A stretch of 64,000 nucleotides of DNA from Rheum nobile. Lineage: Eukaryota > Streptophyta > Magnoliopsida > Caryophyllales > Polygonaceae. Shown piece after piece: positions 35,052-45,260 of the stretch. The stretch spans positions 12,904,501 to 12,968,500 of the forward strand of contig WOAB01000568.1 of assembly GCA_027886185.1 (NCBI GenBank). The letters run 5' to 3'. The translations under genes were made by a program, and so were the position numbers. The first letter of the stretch is position 1; every line of letters starts with the position of its first letter. The notes beneath the pieces are model-generated. The model had not been told where the DNA came from, searched no databases, and saw only the letters and a list, made by a program, of their open reading frames with translations.

Positions 35052-36417
35052 AGTGGGAGAGCACCAAGTCGAGCCACGACAATAACTAAGGCGCTGCTCG
35101 GAAGGCAACCCGAGGTATGTATTTCTTTTCTTGTCTTTTCATTCCATGTCTTTAGTTGTTTTTGTGTTATTTTGTTTTTGCTTTTATTTTTGTTTTTTGC
35201 TTTAGACTAACATGCAGGTAGGAGACCCGGGCCAAATTGAAGACGGTGCTTCTCGCACCAGTAACTTTTCTACGGGCGCGGAAAAACCACTGTAAGTTTC
35301 CTCAGCTTGAAAAAAAAAGAAAAAAAAAGAAAAAAAAAGAAAAAAAAAGAAAAAAAAAGTTCTACCGAAGCCTACTGTCCGATTTTACATTGAGAGATGG
35401 TGTGCATCATGCTGCCAAGGAGGAGACATTCGCCCCACCCTTTTTATTTGGCAACGATGATGGCCCAACATTCGACAACTGAGGAGGAGGAACACCAGAG
35501 CCCACACCACGATTACATCTGGACTCCATTTTTGTGTTCATTGAAGGTCGTGTAGCCCCGATTCTTTGATATACCACTACACCCTACAGTGGATCTATTT
35601 GGTTGCACAGTAGAGTTTGAGTTTGAAGACCGGCGCAACACCAGAGACATGTGCTTTCAGTACTATACCGCCAGCAACAACTTCCACGTCCAAGCCAACT
35701 CTGCGACGTTTGTGAGTTATTTTTTGCCTTTCCCTATGCTTCATTCTTTTTGTCTTTCATTACATTGAGGAAAATGCAATGTTTAAGCATGGGGGAGTGT
35801 TCTATACTTGCTAGTCGTCTGAGGAAAAAGAAAAAAAGTCAAAAATTGAGAAAAAAAGACATACATAAATCTTGGGATAAGTCGAAAACCCGAAAGGGCG
35901 GCTTAGGTAATAAACAGGTGGCTTGGACCAGTAATAGGTTGGGGTAATAATTGGCCAAGAGTGATGTGAGTTTTATGTGAGCCCATCTATTGAAAAATGA
36001 AATGAGTGGCTTGGTGAAAACCAGAAAGGGCGCCTTAGCAAAATGAGTGAAAAGAAGAAGAGTTATTTTTAGGATTCCTCATTTTTCCTGGCTTGGTGAC
36101 ATAAGAAGAGGTGATATAAGGAGGATTTGGGTAGGTCACTTTGGAAGGCATAAGAAGATAGATGGAGGCTAGGATTATATATTTGTATTCACTCTATGGT
36201 GTTCGGGTTAAGCTTGGGGGAAGTACTCTGCTTTCCTTTAAGCTTGTATGTTGTGTTGTGTTGTGTTTATTGTGTTGGTACCTTGGAGTTTCATGTTAGG
36301 TGCAATTCTTAGTGGAGATGGTTTTGCTGTGCTTCCTGAGACCTTGGGGATTTGATTAGAGGAGTAGGTTTATATTAGCTTACTCGAGGACGAGCAAGGT
36401 TTAAGCATGGAGGAATT
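35052..36417 (+). other. E4 3' non-coding region
   Basis: No ORF of note. Holds an A9G tract of 10-bp period (35310-35360), the AACCCGAAAGGGCGGC block shared with E3, and a purine tract just before the 3' LTR. It is a typical long Athila 3' untranslated part, left after loss of RT and integrase. Confidence 0.65.
35310..35360 (+). repeat. A-rich minisatellite, 10-bp unit
   Basis: About five copies of nine A followed by G. It looks like simple slippage and lies inside E4's non-coding part. Confidence 0.8.
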
Positions 36418-37791
36418 TGATCAGTGCTACTTTGTAGTGTTTGTCTAGGAGTTGTTACCGGTATTTTGGGTACCATTTGGAGATGTTTAGAGCATAATTG
36501 TGGAGTATGGAGTTGAGGAGAAGAAGTATGATTATGGTGGTTTGGAGAAGCTAAAATGAAGATTTAGAAGATGGAGGAGAAAGCCACCTGAGAAGACTAG
36601 AGAAGATGAAGAAGGAAGAGATAAAGAAGGAGTTGGAAGACCTTTACAGGAAGTTTTCCGCGGTCGCGGAATTCACCGCCGCGGTCGCTGAACATCACGA
36701 GATGAAGAGAGCAACAACGCAAAGATCCGCGGTCGCGGAATTCTATAGCCGCGGTCGCGGAAAAGTCGAGAGCAGCGAAGATCAAAATTGTATTTTCCGC
36801 GGTCGCGGAAATTCCTCCGCGGTCGCGGAAATCCCATCATCAGCGCGCGGTGACGATTTTCTTCCGAAGTTTTACTTTATTTTATTTCCTTTTATTTTAT
36901 TTCTTTTATTCCGATTATTTTATTTCCTTTTAGGTTATGTTTGTTATCTTTAGCTTTAGGTTTGCTAGGTTATTTAACCTAAGTTTATTGGCAGCCTTTT
37001 GGAGAATCTTAGCATTTAGACTATTATTCAGTATTGTTTTTCCCTTTGAGTTTTCGTTTCAAGACTATGAAGAACTAAGCACCCTTTGCTTAGTCCGACG
37101 ATTGAAGCCTTCATTTGATATATGATTGTGAGATTCTAATTCTATTCCTATTCCTTTCATTATTTCTTTTCTCTTGAGCTTATTCCTATTGATTATTATT
37201 GATTTGACTGGATTGATCACCTAGTTGATATTAGTAATTATCTATTGCTAGGGTTTGGATATTTCGGGTTGAAATCCCTTATCTTGTGTAGCAAACATGA
37301 TTTTCTAGGACTGGTTGGACTAGTTTATTATGAAAGTAAATTGATTATGTGTTGAATGTTGCGGATCGTGGTGTTGCATGTATCCTGGTTAATTCTTATG
37401 CTTCTTGCTGCTGTTAGATTAAATCTTGAGGGTCTCTTGATTGTTTAATAGCTAGGGTTATCAGGACTGGTTGGACTAGTAACTAATTCAGAATAAGGAC
37501 AAAAATATTCGTAGGAAGGGATAGAGGTAATCTAGGATCAATCAATCGAATGAATGGTGGATATTTGTCTGGCTAAGTACTTTTCTCCAATTGATTACAA
37601 CCTTCATTTTACTTACTTTGTTTATTTGCAATCAAACAACCAACAAACCCCCCCTTTGTTAGTTTGACATACACTTGTGCACTTAGAAAGATAACTCCTC
37701 CCTGTGGGATTCGACCCTTGCTTGCCTATTCTACTAAGTTAGGGTTTTAAGGATTTACTTTGATTGGGCATCACGACTTTAGCCCCTGTCA
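36418..37791 (+). mobile_element. E4 3' LTR
   Basis: Starts TGATCAGTGC and ends CCCCTGTCA. It is 20 bp longer than the 5' LTR; near 36811-36830 there is one additional near-palindrome unit (starts 36795 and 36815, 20 bp apart). Confidence 0.92.
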
Positions 37792-38014
37792 ACGGGTGAG
37801 ATCCCTCAAGTCCAGGCTTGGGGCTGCCACCGCGTCCATTCTCAAAATGGCGGGTGAGATCCCCCAAGTCCTGGCTTGGGGCTGCCATCGCGTCCATTCT
37901 CCAAAAGGCGGGTGAGATCCCTCAAGTCCAGGCTTGAGGCTGCCACCGCGTTTATCTTTAAAATGGCGGGTGAGATCCCCCAAGTCTAAGCTTGGGGCTG
38001 CCACCGCGTTCATT
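37792..38014 (+). repeat. 58-bp tandem repeats of E1, right block
   Basis: GGGTGAGATCCC recurs at 37794, 37852, 37910 and 37968, keeping the 58-bp period of 30803-31125. The last unit breaks off at about 38014, before the antisense ORF. Confidence 0.9.
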
Positions 38015-38158
38015 GATCAACATAAATTTAAGCAAAATGGGGTGTTCATCATCTGCATACCTACGCGAACTTGAAATATTCTACAAACGATTACATTGTT
38101 TCAAAAGGTTGTCCTGACTAGACCAACAAAAATCAAATCAGAAAATTCGGCATGAACA

Positions 38159-39304
38159 TCACGCGGCAGGATTCTCCGCTGGTGCATCTTCTTCTCCTCT
38201 GTCATGCCCTGGGTCTGGGACCGCGTCATGACCCTCGTCGTCCGAATCCGGTATCTCTGGTTCCCCAAAGAGGCTTGTATACTCCGACTCGAAGTAAGTG
38301 ATCTGAGGATCAATCTCACCATACTTGGCCATCGCCTGCCTAACTCCAATACGAATTCCTTGATGCCAATGTGGCAAAATCTCATCTGCCCTTCTCAGCT
38401 TGTACTCATCGGAAGACAGATAGGCGCGAATCGCGGACTTCACCCTGGCCTCCTCGCCCCTAATTCTCTCCTCCGCGGCATCATGCTCCCTGGTAAGGGC
38501 TTCATTCACAGCCTTCAATTTGTCGACATCCTTCCCCTTTTTTGTGATGGACTTCTTCAGGTCGTCTGCTTCTTTCCTGACGACGGCAGTCTCCTTCTTA
38601 GACTCAGACGCTTCCTTCCTCGCGGCATCGCGTTCAATACTAAGCTCCTCGATTTGCCTCCTACACTTTTCTAGTTGTCCTCCGTCCCCGCGTCCTTCCA
38701 GTTCAGAGCATCCAACTTCCAAAGTCTTGCAGTACGAAGCAGTGGCCAACAGTCCCAAACGAGCCTGCGTCAAATAGAAAGAGGAGTAAATCACCACGGA
38801 AAAGTATATAACATAATTGATCCCTCCGACAAAAGGATATACCATTTCTAGATATTTCAAAGCCTCAAACTCCAGATGAACCGTGGGCAAAGTATTAAGC
38901 CACCCTTTCTCCACAACGCATGCCTCCCTCGGAACCGCGAGCTTCCTCAGTTCCGCCGCGGCAGGAGCAGGGGCGGTGTAGCGCCTGACAGTGTCCATGT
39001 TGACAGCATCATCACGTCTAACCAAGATGGTCCCTGCTGGGACGTCCACCATGGCTCTCTTAGCAGCAGATCCTCCCTGCCTTCCCTCGTGGCGCATCTT
39101 ACTCCTGCTCTCTACCCTTTCCAGAGCCACCGGAGGCCGGGTAGTGCTGGTCGCCTCAATTGCCGCGGTCTGTGTAGGAGCTTGATCCTTTTCCGCGATT
39201 GGAGTTAAGGTGTCTTCTTCCTCAGGAACCACCATGGGAAGTGAGGCTTCCCCTCCTTTGTTTTTCCGCGCCATACTACCCAACAACAACGAGGAGCTCA
39301 CCAT
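38159..39304 (-). CDS. E1 antisense ORF with a 78-bp in-phase intron
   Basis: Minus-strand frame open from 39370 to the stop at 38159. The likely start is ATG 39304, just after a splice-acceptor-like CTTTGCAG, or ATG 39274 (MARKNKGGE). A GTATAT...GACGCAG intron fits 38765-38842; it is 26 codons long and in phase, so the frame stays open with or without splicing. The protein has a Thr/Ala-rich N-terminus, a central part with LEFEALKYLEM, a long K/E/D-rich predicted coiled coil (about 38450-38700) and an acidic C-terminus. Antisense ORFs between pol and 3' LTR are known in Retand, RIRE2 and Grande (Tat lineage); their role is unknown. It has no stop, unlike E1's sense genes. Confidence 0.8.
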   Translation of the reverse strand: MVSSSLLLGSMARKNKGGEASLPMVVPEEEDTLTPIAEKDQAPTQTAAIEATSTTRPPVALERVESRSKMRHEGRQGGSAAKRAMVDVPAGTILVRRDDAVNMDTVRRYTAPAPAAAELRKLAVPREACVVEKGWLNTLPTVHLEFEALKYLEMVYPFVGGINYVIYFSVVIYSSFYLTQARLGLLATASYCKTLEVGCSELEGRGDGGQLEKCRRQIEELSIERDAARKEASESKKETAVVRKEADDLKKSITKKGKDVDKLKAVNEALTREHDAAEERIRGEEARVKSAIRAYLSSDEYKLRRADEILPHWHQGIRIGVRQAMAKYGEIDPQITYFESEYTSLFGEPEIPDSDDEGHDAVPDPGHDRGEEDAPAENPAA

Positions 39305-39407
39305 ATCTGCAAAGTATACTGGCCGTGTCAGATGCAAGCACACAAACAAAAAACAACAACAATAGCACAACTTATGTAAGCATTCAAGAACGCGTCAACA
39401 TGAGAAT

Positions 39408-39950
39408 GCCGCGGTCGCGGAACATTACGAGGCGAAGAAGAGCAACAATGAAGAATCCGTGGTCGCGGATCAACTTGCCGTGGTTGCGGAAAATTGCCAA
39501 ACAGCGAGAGACCACAGAGACTTTTCCGCGGTCGCGGACATTCTTTCGCGATCGTGGAAAACTGCATCAGACGCGCCGAGTTTCATTTCGTCCGAAGATC
39601 CGAAGATTTATTATTTTACTTTATTTCCTTTTCTTTTATTTCTTTTATTCCGTTAGTTATTTTATTTCCTTTTAGATTGTGTTTGGTATCTTTTAGCATT
39701 AGGTTTTGGGCTAGGTTATTTAACCTAAGTTCCTAGCAGCCTTTGGATTATCTTAGTTTACATCAGTTTTTCCCTTAGAGTTTTTGTGTTTCAAGACTAT
39801 GAAGAACTAAGCAACCTTTGCTTAGTCCAACGATTGAAGCCTTTATTTGATATATGATTGTGAGATTATAATTCTATTCCTTTTTCTTTGATTATATCTT
39901 TTCTCTTGAGCTTATTCCTATTAATTCTTGCTGATTTGACTGGATTGATC
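39408..39950 (+). mobile_element. E6: internal fragment of an Athila-type LTR
   Basis: Matches E4 LTR from the GCCGCGGTCGCGG cluster (31386) to the CTGATTTGACTGGATTG region (31910). Both ends of the LTR are absent, and the fragment joins a poly-A run and E7 leader on the right. Three or four near-palindromes are still readable near 39408-39555. Confidence 0.85.
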
Positions 39951-40787
39951 CCCAAAAAAAAAAAAAAAAAAAAAAAAAATCCTGCACAGTGCCGTACCAG
40001 TTCACACAGATTTTCAGCAAATTCTTGTGTTTTTGCTTGGTTGTTGATTGTGTTTATTGTAGATCTGCTTGCATATAGGCTTAGAAGCATTCATTGCCAC
40101 TATTTGCCTTGATTTGCACCACCAATCTACATATTCTTAATCTCCTTCTTTTCCCACTTGAATCACTGAATTGTTGAAATTCTGTTGCAAAAAAAGAAAA
40201 AAATTGGTTGTGTTGTTCGTCTTTTGGCTGAAGTGCGCCTACTGTGTGTTGCGCCGTTGTTGTTCTTGTGTTGCGGTTGCTTGTTCTGCAATTTTTGTTG
40301 AAACAGCCCTAGGTTATAAAAAAATTTAAATTGGAGACCACACAAGCCAAAATAAGGCAAGTGCGTCTCTTCACAGTGCAAGAAGGGAGATCCCAGTCTT
40401 GAATCAGGCACCTTCAAGTCAAATTTTTTTTTGAGGCCACACAAGCCAAAATAAGGCAAGTGTGTCTCTTCGCAAGTGATTCATTTACCGTCTTTTATCT
40501 CTTTCACTGTCTAGGCTGCATATCTTAGTTGACTGTGTTGTGATTGCTTCTGTGCTTATATCCTTTCATATCTACTTTCGACATTTTCTTTGCTGAGCAT
40601 TGCCTTGATTTTGTTGATTGTTGTGTGACTTGCTTTAGCCAGCTCATAACTGCCCACACGGCTAGCCAGATTAGTTTCCTGAGTGATTGCTTGTTGAGTT
40701 CGATTCTACTTACCTGTTTGTTGTTTCTCGTTTACCGTTGTTGTTCGCTTTGATCATGTGGTTTGCTACATCTTGCTGTCAGGTACC
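39951..40787 (+). other. E7 untranslated leader
   Basis: Begins at a poly-A run (39954-39979). A block with CACACAAGCCAAAATAAGGC occurs twice, about 99 bp apart (40334 and 40433). Related leader words are found in E2 and E5. No ORF is supported. Confidence 0.6.
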
Positions 40788-43700
40788 ATGTCAGAAGGTG
40801 ATACACCCCGCGATATAGGCTCAGAGACTGCTGAACAGAAGATGCTACGCGAGTTTCTTGCTGTCAATAAAGTAAGAGATGCGCAGATGGCTGAGCTTCT
40901 GCGTCAGAATGCAGAGCTCTTAGCTCGACATCAATTGTCTTCGATCAATCAGGGTCAGTTACAGGCCGATGAGTTGAGCGCTCTAGCCCTAGAAAAGGCA
41001 AAGGGTAAAGATGTGATGCTTCCATCCACATCGACTACAGGCCAGCTGCAACACCTAGAGTCGTAGAAAGAAAGCACTGTAGTCCCGCAGCGTTGTCGAC
41101 AACGACGGTCTGCGCAGGTAGTGATCCGGGAGGAGGACCCTGAAGCTACAGAGGCAGATGATGAGAGTTCCCAGGAGGAACATTAGGACGATCAAGTTCA
41201 TTCTAGTGGTCGACATAGGCAAGGCCGCTCTCAGACATTACAGCCTCCTACATGTCGACCACCCCGCCATCCGTCAAGTTCGCATCTTCAGCAGCCTCCG
41301 TGTCAGCACCGTCACCGACAATCAACTGTTGTGCCGTTTGATGTTGATGCATTTCAGGATCATCAGAGTGTCTGCACTCCTATCTATTTTGATGAGGAGG
41401 ATCATTTTGATGAGTACGACCTTGAGGAGGATGAGGGTCAGTTTGGGTATGCTGATGGTTTTCACCCACCCCTACAGGATCCCCCTGAGTTACAGCAGCA
41501 CCCTACCAGCTATGTTACACCTCCTCGCCTGCCTCAGAATCAGGCAGTGTATTGGAACGCTGCCTAGTACAACAACCGACAGTCGGCTCGCCAGTGCCAG
41601 CGCCCCGCCGCCGGCCATCACCGTCAGCGATAGCCGGGTCGTGACCCAGCGTCGTATGCCGGACCACAATACGGTCAGTATGCAGCTCCTCCCCAGCTTG
41701 TAGCTCATCACTTCAAGCACCATAAGGACCCTACAACGCCATTTCCTGACCATCGCGCCCAGCCACCTGTGCATCACAGAGACATTAATGTAAAGATCAA
41801 ACCCTTCTTTGGTTTTTATGACCCTGCTATTTTCCTTGAGTGGTTGCAGAACACAGAGCATGTCCTACGACACTTAACTGTCCCAGATCATGAGAAGATA
41901 GAGCTCGTTACCTTACATTTTGAGGGCGCTGCTCAGACCTGGTGGCATCGTCTTGAGCATCAACATTACAGGATGGATTGGCCACCCATTAGTGAATGAC
42001 ATCAGCTTGTGCATATCATGACTAGAAAGTATGTGCCTTCGACCTACAAGGAGCAGATGCGGTCGGAGATAGCACGTGCTCGACAGGGTTCTGATTCACC
42101 ACAGGAGTTCTTCGCTCGCCTAGAAGACATGTACTTTAAGGCTGACGTCAGTGTTGCTCCGGGAACCTTAAGAACGCGGTTCATTACTGGGCTTAACCAG
42201 CCCTTTAGTGATCAGGTCGATGTGTTGCCGATACGGGACCTCAACAATGTCGTTCACACTGCCCAGAAGTTCTATCTTCAGCACTTGCGTCAGAAGCAAC
42301 ACCCATGGCAGTCAGCGACTTCTAACAGGTATGATTCTAAACCTTTCAATTTAGGTTATGACACTAATTCTGCTACTACTTCTAGTGTGTCTAGACAGGA
42401 CCGCAGTAATACAGGTACAACGACTGCTTCATCGACACATCGATCAGCTCCAACTGTTCATGCTCGTCGTCCGCAGCCACCGGCTTCAGATGACCCTCGT
42501 TCTGACCGAGCCAGGGATCTGGAGTGCTTCAAGTGTGGGGGAAGAGGACATTACAAGAAAGATTGTCCGAATTCCAAGAAGGTCCTCTTCTCCACCCAGT
42601 CTGCAGGATATGAGAGTTACGATGACGCTGATGATGATTACGCCATCGAGACGGACCCTGCAGTTGTCTATACAGCCGATGTTGATGGTTGTGTGGTTGG
42701 TACTTCCGACCACCATGAAAACCAGGCATAACACTTGGCCTTGGTTACTAGACATGTGCTGAGCGTCAAGGAGGGAGACCTAACGGAGCAGAGGGAGAAC
42801 TTGTTTCATGCTCGGTGCAGACTTCAGGATGCATCGCTGAGTGTGATCATTGATGGGGGCTCGTGCTGCAACATCATCAATGAGAAGGTTGTGCGCCATT
42901 TCAACCTTCCGACTACACCGCACCCCACTCCCTACGACCTCCAGTGGATCTCTGATGGGTCAGATAACACAGTTTCTCGCCAGTGTCTTATTTCATTTTC
43001 TATTGGTCCTTACAGCGACACTGTGCTATGTGATGTTACCGCCATGGACGCAACCCATCTTCTTTTGGATCGTCCATGGCAATATGATCTTCGCGTGCTT
43101 CACGACGGGTATTTGAACACTTACATGTTCAATTACCACGGGAGACGCGTGACACTCCTACCTATGAGTCCGCAGGAGATTTTGCAGGATCAGGCTGAGA
43201 GACAGCGCCAGAAGGCGATGGATGTCGCGGACAAGAGGTCTACTGATGTCCTCAGACCAACGACCAGTTCTTCAACCGCCAGATTGCCCCCTGTTGCAAA
43301 GTCTGCAGAGCAGACGACAGGTAAGAAAGCTCCTCCAAGCATTACTCTTAAAATGCCAAAGGTAGGTACTGCAGGAACGCCTTCTACAGAGTCCGTTGTG
43401 CCATCTGCTACATCTCTGCGTGGCACCTGTGAGAACAGGTTGCTGCTCGCTCGACACCGGGACATGACGTCGGCACTCCAAGGCAAGTCTCCTTGTTTCC
43501 TTCTCATTTCTAGACCTTGTGCCACTACTATTTCAGAGCCTGCACTTCCGCCGAGTATTTTGTCTCTTTTGCAGGACTACCAGGACGTCATGCCTGATGA
43601 GCTACCAGAGGGATTGCCACCGCTACGTGGTATTGAACACTAGATAGATTTCATTCCCGACGCTTCTCTACCGAACTGCGTTGCCTACAGAGCTTCTCCT

Positions 43701-44942
43701 GGGGAGACAAATGAGTTGCAACGACAGGTCCAAGAGCTTTTGGACAAGGGCTTAGTGCGACAAAGTTTGAGCCCTTGCGCCGTTCCTGTAATTCTGGTGC
43801 CTAAGAAGGATGAGACATGGAGGATGTGTGTGGACTGCCGCGCCATCAACCAGATCACCATCAAGTACAGACATCCCATTCCGCGCCTCGATGATATGTT
43901 GGACGAGCTGCATGGTGCCACTTTGTTCTCCAAGATTGATCTTAGAAGTGGCTATCATCAGATTCGTATGAAGGAGGGCGATGAGTGGAAGATAGCTTTC
44001 AAGACCAAGTATGGTCTCTACGAGTGGTTAGTCATGCCATTTGGATTGACCAATGCTCCATCGACGTTCATGCAGCTCATGAACCATGTCTTACAGTCTT
44101 TTCTGGGGAAGTTTATAGTAGTGTATTTTGATGATATTCTTGTGTACTCTCGTAGTTTACGTGATCATATTGAGCATCTTAGGCTGGTATTAGGGTGCTT
44201 GAGACATGAGAGCTTGTACGTCAACCTGGGTAAGTGCGTATTCTGCTCAGACTCTACTAACTTTCTGGGTTTTGTTGTTTCCAGGGATGGGCTTCGCATA
44301 GATGAGGAAAAGGTCCGCGCAATCAAGTATTGGCCCACACCAACAACTCCCACTTAGGTCCGTTCGTTCTTAGGGTTGGCTGGTTTTTACAGGAGGTTCG
44401 TCCGCGACTTCAGCACTATTGTCGCCCCTCTACACGAGCTGACCAAGAAGGCGGCGCCGATCACATGGCTTCCGTGACATGATGCTACTTTTGTCGCCCT
44501 GAAGGATTCCATGTGACGTGCTCATTTGCTGCAGTTGCCTGACTTCACTCGTCGCTTCGAGGTGGAGTGCGACGCTTACGATTTCGGCATCGGTGGAGTC
44601 TTGCTGCAAAAGAGGCATCCGATCGCATACTTCTCGGAGAAGCTTTCAGGTGCTCAGCTAAACTACCCGACGTATGACAAGGAGTTGTACGCACTGATAC
44701 GGGTTCTGAAGACTTGGCAGCACTATCTCTGGCCGAGTGAGCTCGTGATTCACTCCGACCATGCGGCCTTGGCCTATCTGAAGAGCCAGACGACCCTCAA
44801 CCACATGCATGATAGGTGGGTCGAGTTCATGGAGACATTTCCGTACCTGATCATGCACAAGAAAGATAAGGAGAATGTGGTAGCCGACGCCCTTTCTCAC
44901 AGGTACGTGCTCATAACTCGTCTCCAGTCTCGTTTACTTTGA
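40788..44942 (+). pseudogene. gag-pol: E7 gag, protease, RT and RNase H in one frame with stops
   Basis: A single frame from ATG 40788 (MSEGDTPRD) runs through gag (capsid core FYDPAIFLEWLQNTEHVLRH about 41811; LVHIMTRKYVPSTYKEQM about 42006), CCHC knuckle CFKCGGRGHYKKDCPN (about 42525), protease with intact DGGS (about 42850), RT with YFDD at 44124-44135 and RNase H with HSDHAALAYLKSQ (about 44751). Stops: TAG 41064, 41184, 41565, 41631, 43641, 44355; TAA 42729; TGA 41997, 44475, 44514. Those at 41997, 43641 and 44355 align with W, Q and Q in E2 or E5. The frame ends near 44940 with a small deletion. Confidence 0.9.
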
Positions 44943-44954
44943 GCAATGTAAGAT

Positions 44955-45260
44955 CAGCAGAGAGCATGACACGTATTTCTTCGATGATGGGTATATGTAC
45001 AAGGCCGGGAAACTCTGTATTCATGCGTCTTCGGTCAGGCACTTGTTGCTCCAAGAAGCACATGACAGTCGTGGCCACTTTAGGGTGTCTAAGACACTTG
45101 CCGCACTGCGGGAGCACTTTTTCTGGCCAAAGATGGCCCAAAGTGTTACCAGGTATTGCAAGAGTTGTGTGACATGCCAGAAGGCTAAGGCACGCTCTAG
45201 TCGACATGGTCTCTACACGCCCCTTCCAATTCCTGCAGCCCCGTGGGTAGATCTTTTTGA
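44955..45260 (+). pseudogene. pol: E7 integrase zinc-binding domain (shifted frame)
   Basis: The frame differs from gag-RT and from the integrase core. H and H lie in EAHDSRGHFRV, C and C in KSCVTCQKAKA, forming the HHCC zinc domain. A frameshift at about 45250-45260 separates it from the catalytic core. Confidence 0.83.

Larger units (their letters stand above)
31126..37791 (+). mobile_element. E4: Athila-type element with gag-protease only
   Basis: Seen: LTRs 31126-32479 (1354 bp) and 36418-37791 (1374 bp), target site ACGGA (31121-31125) versus ACGGG (37792-37796, the normal repeat sequence), an Asp-type primer site, and a purine tract GGAGGAATT before the 3' LTR. It encodes an Athila-style gag and protease (32561-35051) and no RT, RNase H or integrase. 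The post-coding GCTGCTCGGAAGGCAACCCGAGG block, split across 35091-35113, is also typical of Athila. The 3' LTR has one extra copy of the 16-bp near-palindrome. Confidence 0.92.

Noticed and set aside
39408..39950. E6 as the missing 5' LTR of E7
   Set aside because: It matches the Athila E4 LTR and not E7's 3' LTR.
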